A DNA stretch of 10,981 bases from Pseudomonadota bacterium (GTDB lineage: Bacteria; Pseudomonadota; Alphaproteobacteria; Rickettsiales; UBA1997): NCBI GenBank assembly GCA_009921385.1, contig RFXY01000018.1, positions 1 through 10,981 of the forward strand, given 5' to 3'. Under the pieces are notes generated by a model. It was not told the origin of the DNA. It saw nothing but the letters and a program-made list of their open reading frames with translations, and did no database searches. Each line of letters opens with the position of its first letter. Within the stretch, counting starts at the first letter, position 1. Shown here in pieces: positions 8,083 to 10,981 of the stretch. A program made the position numbers and the translations under genes.

Positions 8083-8766
8083 ATGGATCAAGCCAAAATT
8101 GCTCTTGCTTTAAAAATCAATAAAGAAAACAACTTGTGGGCAGAAGAAATGGCGAAAGTTTTGCCAAATTATCATATCGACAGCAATATTAGATTGGCAC
8201 ATTTTTTGGCACAAATCTGCCACGAAAGTAATTATTGTTTGCAACTTGCTGAAAATCTTAATTATACTGATGTTGCTTTGCTTAAACTGTGGCCGAAATA
8301 TTTTAACAATAATTTAGCCAGTCAATATGGCAGAAACAACAATCATTCTGCTAATCAAGAAGCCATTGCAAGCATTGCATATGCCAACCGTTTAGGAAAT
8401 GGCGATGTGGCAAGTAAAGATGGCTACAAATATCGAGGAAGGGGCTTGATTCAGATTACTGGTAAAGCAAATTATCAACAATTGTCGCAACATTTGTTTG
8501 GCAACAACGATTTATTAAATAACCCAGATTTATTAAGCAATAACAAAGAAATTAGCATAAAATCGGCTTGTTGGTTTTGGCAAAAAAATAATTTAAATGC
8601 TTTGGCAGATCAAGAAAACATTGTTGCCATCACCAAAATAATCAACGGCGGTCAAAATGGCTTGCAAGATCGCCAAAAAATTTTACAAGAGATGGAAAAA
8701 ATATTCACAGTAACTGCTTGTGCTGTTGACAAAAATTATCAATTTTCTTTGCCAAATGAAAATTAA
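8083..8766 (+). CDS. GH19-family chitinase/lysozyme-like glycoside hydrolase
   Basis: A 227-residue enzyme of the glycoside hydrolase 19 type found in bacterial chitinase-like proteins and phage endolysins, expected to cut beta-1,4 bonds in chitin or peptidoglycan. Motifs in order: HFLAQICHES at 40-49 with Glu48 the likely general acid, AENLNYT at 56-62 with Glu57 a candidate second acid, AYANRLGNGD at 99-108, GYKYRGRGLIQITGKANY at 114-131, and INGGQNGLQDR at 187-197. The catalytic domain ends near 208; about 19 tail residues follow. There is no signal peptide or membrane segment, so it would stay cytoplasmic unless released by another route, as with endolysins. It is separated from the virB4-like gene by the palindrome and overlaps rlmH by 11 bases. 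No Shine-Dalgarno is visible before the ATG. Substrate (host or fungal chitin versus own cell wall) cannot be decided. Confidence 0.9.
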   Translation: MDQAKIALALKINKENNLWAEEMAKVLPNYHIDSNIRLAHFLAQICHESNYCLQLAENLNYTDVALLKLWPKYFNNNLASQYGRNNNHSANQEAIASIAYANRLGNGDVASKDGYKYRGRGLIQITGKANYQQLSQHLFGNNDLLNNPDLLSNNKEISIKSACWFWQKNNLNALADQENIVAITKIINGGQNGLQDRQKILQEMEKIFTVTACAVDKNYQFSLPNEN

Positions 8767-9217
8767 CATTATTACCGTAGGCAAATTTGACGATATGGGC
8801 TACCAAATTGCTTTTGAGAATTATCTGAAAAGAATAAAATTATATAAAGTAGAATTAAAAGAAATTAACCTAAAATTCAGCAAAAATCACGAAATAGCCA
8901 AGATAAAACAACAAGAACAAGAAGCGATTTTACAATATTGCAAACCGCACAGCACCAATATTTTACTTGATGAAACAGGTAAAGCACTTTCTAGTAAGCA
9001 GTTTGCTAATTATTTACAGCAACAAATGATGTTAACCTCTGAACTTAACTTTATTATCGGCGGAGCTTTTGGGGTGAGTGATTATTTAAAGCAAAACACT
9101 AGTTTAATTTGGTCGTTAAGTTTGCTTACTTTGCCTCATTTGTTGGTAAGAACTTTGCTGTGCGAACAAATTTTTCGAGCCCAAACAATTATTAACAATC
9201 ATCCTTATCATAAATAG
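8756..9217 (+). CDS. rlmH: 23S rRNA (pseudouridine1915-N3)-methyltransferase RlmH
   Basis: A SPOUT-class, SAM-dependent enzyme that methylates pseudouridine 1915 in helix 69 of 23S rRNA on the assembled ribosome. The 153 residues match the family length (about 155). Visible motifs: N-terminal MKINIITVGK, LDETGKALSS at 71-80, IGGAFGVS at 101-108 (SAM-binding knot), LSLLTLPH at 121-128, EQIFRA at 137-142, and the conserved C-terminus HPYHK. The start at 8756 was chosen because the protein then begins exactly at the family N-terminus; an in-frame ATG at 8720 would add 12 non-family residues inside the GH19 gene. It overlaps the GH19 end by 11 bases and is the last clearly bacterial gene in the window. 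Confidence 0.97.
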   Translation: MKINIITVGKFDDMGYQIAFENYLKRIKLYKVELKEINLKFSKNHEIAKIKQQEQEAILQYCKPHSTNILLDETGKALSSKQFANYLQQQMMLTSELNFIIGGAFGVSDYLKQNTSLIWSLSLLTLPHLLVRTLLCEQIFRAQTIINNHPYHK

Positions 9218-9302
9218 ATTGTATGAAAAAACTAAAAAGTCATTTGTTAAATACGGGTTTAAGTAAAAATCAACATAAAAAGAATGCTATTAAAAGTATA
9301 AG
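9218..9302. other. Probable junction between bacterial and virus-like DNA
   Basis: This 85-bp A-rich gap separates rlmH from the RFC1-like gene. Base composition and codon choice change across it, so the breakpoint of a transfer event or of an assembly join most likely lies here. I see no terminator after rlmH, no repeat or tRNA marking an attachment site, and no copy of the mimivirus early promoter word AAAATTGA. A 30-codon open frame (9223-9315) runs through it but has no recognisable family. Confidence 0.45.
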
Positions 9303-10631
9303 ATGGATAACCTAAATATTAATCAAATTTTGAATAGACACGAATCTGAACTGAAAATAAAAGAAATACTTCAAAATTTTGAATTAAATAAAAACAATTT
9401 GTCTTCTAAAAAAGGAATTTATGTTTATGGAGAACCTGGAACTGGAAAAACAAATTTTGTTATGAATATTTTAAAAGATTTGAATTATGATGTTATTAAA
9501 TATGATGCTGGGGATATTCGTAATAAATCAATTATAGATACAATAACAAAGCATAATATGTCTGATAAAAATATTATGAGTATGTTTCATAAAAAAATAC
9601 AAAGAATTGCATTTGTAATGGATGAAATAGATGGTATGAATAATGGCGACAAAGGTGGAATTAACACATTGATAAAATTAATACGACCTAAGAAAACGAA
9701 AAAGCAAAAATTAGAAGAGGTATCATTTTGTCCTATCATATGCATTGGAAATTATCATATTGACAAAAAAATTAAAGAATTAATTAAGGTTTGTAATACA
9801 ATTGAACTGAAAATTCCAAATTGTGAACAAATGAAGAACATAATTAATGTAATGATGCCTGAGTTAGATGAAAATATTAAAGTATTAATAAGGCAATATG
9901 TTCAATCTGATTTAAGAAAGGTTTCTTCTATTTTTCAACTTTATAAGAATGACAAAAACTTATTAAATGAAAATATAATAAAAAACATTTTTCAGGTAAA
10001 ATATTATAATGATGATACTAAAAAGATAACACAAAAAATAATTAATTCAAATTATTCAATTGATGACCATTTAACAGTAATGAATGATACAGACAGAACC
10101 ATTGTTGGATTACTCTGGCACGAAAATATTATAGATGTTTTAGGAAAATATAAGAAAAATATAAGTATTCCATTTTATTTAAAAATTTTAGATAATATGT
10201 GTTTTGCGGATTATATTGATAGGACCACTTTTCAAAAACAAATTTGGCAGTTTAATGAGATGAGTTCTTTAATTAAAACTTTCAAAAACAATAAATTATA
10301 TAATGAAACATTTAGTAAAAAACAAAAATTCAATCCGGTTGAGGTGAGATTTACAAAAGTTCTCACAAAATATTCAACCGAATATAATAACTCTATTTTT
10401 ATTCAAAATTTTTGTCAACAATTGAATATGGATAAAAAGGATGTATTTTTCTTCTTCTTAGATTTGAAAAACAAATATGATGATAATGAAATTATTAATT
10501 TGTTTGAAAATTATGAGATATCTAAATTAGATATAAATCGTATGTATCGTTATTTAGAAAAATATACTAAAGAAGATTGTCCTGAAAATGATTTATTAGA
10601 AGATGATGATACTGATATTGGTTCGGTGTAA
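9303..10631 (+). CDS. RFC1-like AAA+ clamp-loader ATPase, giant-virus/eukaryotic type
   Basis: A 442-residue AAA+ ATPase resembling the large subunit of replication factor C, which loads the sliding clamp PCNA onto DNA in eukaryotes and in many nucleocytoplasmic large DNA viruses. Motifs: Walker A GEPGTGKT at 43-50; YDAGDIRNKS at 67-76, matching the RFC1 LNASDTRSKS region; Walker B VMDEIDGM at 105-112 followed by NGDKGGI; sensor 1 PIICIGN at 144-150; and sensor 2 DLRKV at 203-207. Where RFC small subunits carry the SRC arginine-finger motif, this protein has KVC at 162-164, as RFC1 lacks SRC. No BRCT domain is present; the C-terminus is acidic (LEDDDTDIGSV). Bacterial clamp-loader proteins (DnaX, HolA, HolB) do not look like this. 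Eight of its 13 glycine codons are GGA, against 3 of 28 in gltA, and the DNA is more AT-rich. It is not overlapped with rlmH, unlike the bacterial genes. A viral origin is inferred; host-eukaryote origin is less likely but possible. Confidence 0.85.
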   Translation: MDNLNINQILNRHESELKIKEILQNFELNKNNLSSKKGIYVYGEPGTGKTNFVMNILKDLNYDVIKYDAGDIRNKSIIDTITKHNMSDKNIMSMFHKKIQRIAFVMDEIDGMNNGDKGGINTLIKLIRPKKTKKQKLEEVSFCPIICIGNYHIDKKIKELIKVCNTIELKIPNCEQMKNIINVMMPELDENIKVLIRQYVQSDLRKVSSIFQLYKNDKNLLNENIIKNIFQVKYYNDDTKKITQKIINSNYSIDDHLTVMNDTDRTIVGLLWHENIIDVLGKYKKNISIPFYLKILDNMCFADYIDRTTFQKQIWQFNEMSSLIKTFKNNKLYNETFSKKQKFNPVEVRFTKVLTKYSTEYNNSIFIQNFCQQLNMDKKDVFFFFLDLKNKYDDNEIINLFENYEISKLDINRMYRYLEKYTKEDCPENDLLEDDDTDIGSV

Positions 10632-10635
10632 TATT

Positions 10636-10665
10636 TATTTGTTTATAAATTATTATAAACAAATA
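10636..10665. terminator. Perfect 13-bp AT-rich hairpin between convergent genes
   Basis: TATTTGTTTATAA (10636-10648) pairs perfectly with TTATAAACAAATA (10653-10665) around the loop ATTA. It begins four bases after the RFC1-like stop and ends about 30 bases before the stop of the minus-strand gene, so it can serve both transcripts. Mimivirus-type giant viruses end and polyadenylate their mRNAs at such AT-rich palindromes. A bacterial bidirectional intrinsic terminator would usually have a GC-rich stem and T-runs; this one has neither a GC-rich stem nor a clear T-run on the + strand. Confidence 0.6.
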
Positions 10666-10696
10666 TAAAAAACAAAAAACAAAAAAACAAGAAACA

Positions 10697-10981
10697 TTAT
10701 TTTTCTAAGAAAGGGCACACATTTCTATTGTATTCTTCTTTTGAAGAAAAAAAGAATGTTAATGGTCCTTCACCAGTTGAACCAATAGATAACTTTACCT
10801 TATAATAATTATTTTCATCTTTAGTGCCAACTTTATGATTAAAATTTAAAACACCTGTAAGTGCGTCTCTTATACTTGACCCATATGGTCCACTTATATA
10901 TAACTTTTTTTTGATAGGTAAATTATCTCTATTGACTGTTTTAATTTCATAATAAGAACATTTTGAATTATTTAATTTATT
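10697..10981 (-). CDS. Unidentified protein, C-terminal 94 residues (5' end outside window), giant-virus-like
   Basis: Reading the minus strand, a frame is open from the window edge (10981) to a TAA at 10697-10699: 94 residues with no start in view. It is real-gene-like: no internal stop in very AT-rich DNA and a mixed, structured composition. Visible stretches include KKKLYISGPYGSSIRDALTG (about 24-43), NHKVGTKDENNYYKVKLSIG (48-67), STGEGPLTFFFSSKEEYNRN (68-87) and the end VCPFLEK. The pattern of a VGTKDE-type motif, a short beta segment, STGE and then an aromatic-rich segment ending in EEY resembles uncharacterised C-terminal regions I associate from memory with mimivirid-like viruses; no function is known to me. 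It converges on the RFC1-like gene with the hairpin between them. Confidence that it is coding is fair; the viral affinity is weaker. Confidence 0.6.
   Translation of the reverse strand, partial: NKLNNSKCSYYEIKTVNRDNLPIKKKLYISGPYGSSIRDALTGVLNFNHKVGTKDENNYYKVKLSIGSTGEGPLTFFFSSKEEYNRNVCPFLEK

Noticed and set aside
8720..8755. Upstream in-frame start for rlmH
   Set aside because: It would add 12 residues without family similarity; RlmH proteins begin at the MKINIITVG-type sequence encoded from 8756.
9218..9302. Mimivirus-type early promoter before the RFC1-like gene
   Set aside because: No AAAATTGA word is present in the 85-bp gap; A-rich stretches alone are not evidence of a promoter.
9223..9315. 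30-codon open frame between rlmH and the RFC1-like gene
   Set aside because: Lys-rich, no recognisable family, no ribosome site and overlapping the RFC1-like start in another frame; chance open frames of this size are common in such AT-rich DNA. It could be a remnant at the junction but that cannot be supported.
10667..10695. A/C-rich low-complexity tract as a possible repeat array
   Set aside because: Irregular runs of A broken by C and no fixed unit; looks like simple low-complexity sequence downstream of both convergent genes.

Overview
The first ~9.2 kb reads as a compact, AT-rich alphaproteobacterial chromosome, most likely from an intracellular Rickettsiales-type bacterium. Evidence: genes on one strand that overlap or sit a few bases apart, no clear Shine-Dalgarno sites, a peptidoglycan gene pair (murF-mraY) detached from the rest of the usual division/cell-wall cluster, and a VirB4-family protein whose ATPase motifs have decayed, as in the second VirB4 copy of the Rickettsiales type IV secretion system. 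The taxonomic placement is an inference from memory of these families.

Layout: (1) 1-7954, one apparent operon on the + strand: the 3' part of tyrS, a PfkB-family adenosine-kinase-like gene, murF, mraY, gltA and the divergent virB4. Neighbours overlap by 4-11 bases or are 3-5 bases apart, so translation is probably coupled. (2) 7954-8056, a near-perfect 46-bp inverted repeat with an 11-nt loop. Its outer right edge forms an extended -10 promoter in front of the next gene. (3) 8083-9217, a GH19 chitinase/lysozyme-like gene overlapping rlmH, the 23S rRNA pseudouridine methyltransferase gene. (4) 9218-10981, a segment of different character: lower GC, different codon choice, and a + strand gene for a eukaryotic/giant-virus-type replication factor C large subunit (RFC1-like AAA+ clamp-loader ATPase). 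It converges on a minus-strand gene cut by the window edge, and a perfect 13-bp hairpin lies between their stops.

The most interesting point is the change of character just after rlmH. The RFC1-like ATPase, the convergent neighbour with a giant-virus-like C-terminal motif and the AT-rich hairpin between them together look like a piece of a nucleocytoplasmic large DNA virus (mimivirid-like) genome. Either the endosymbiont acquired viral DNA, plausible if both lived in the same protist host, or the contig is a mis-join of two AT-rich genomes from one sample. The sequence alone cannot separate these; reads spanning about 9150-9350 would.

The bacterial genes cover ordinary jobs: charging tRNA-Tyr, purine salvage, the last cytoplasmic and first membrane step of peptidoglycan precursor synthesis, entry to the TCA cycle, a secretion-system subunit, glycan hydrolysis and ribosome modification.
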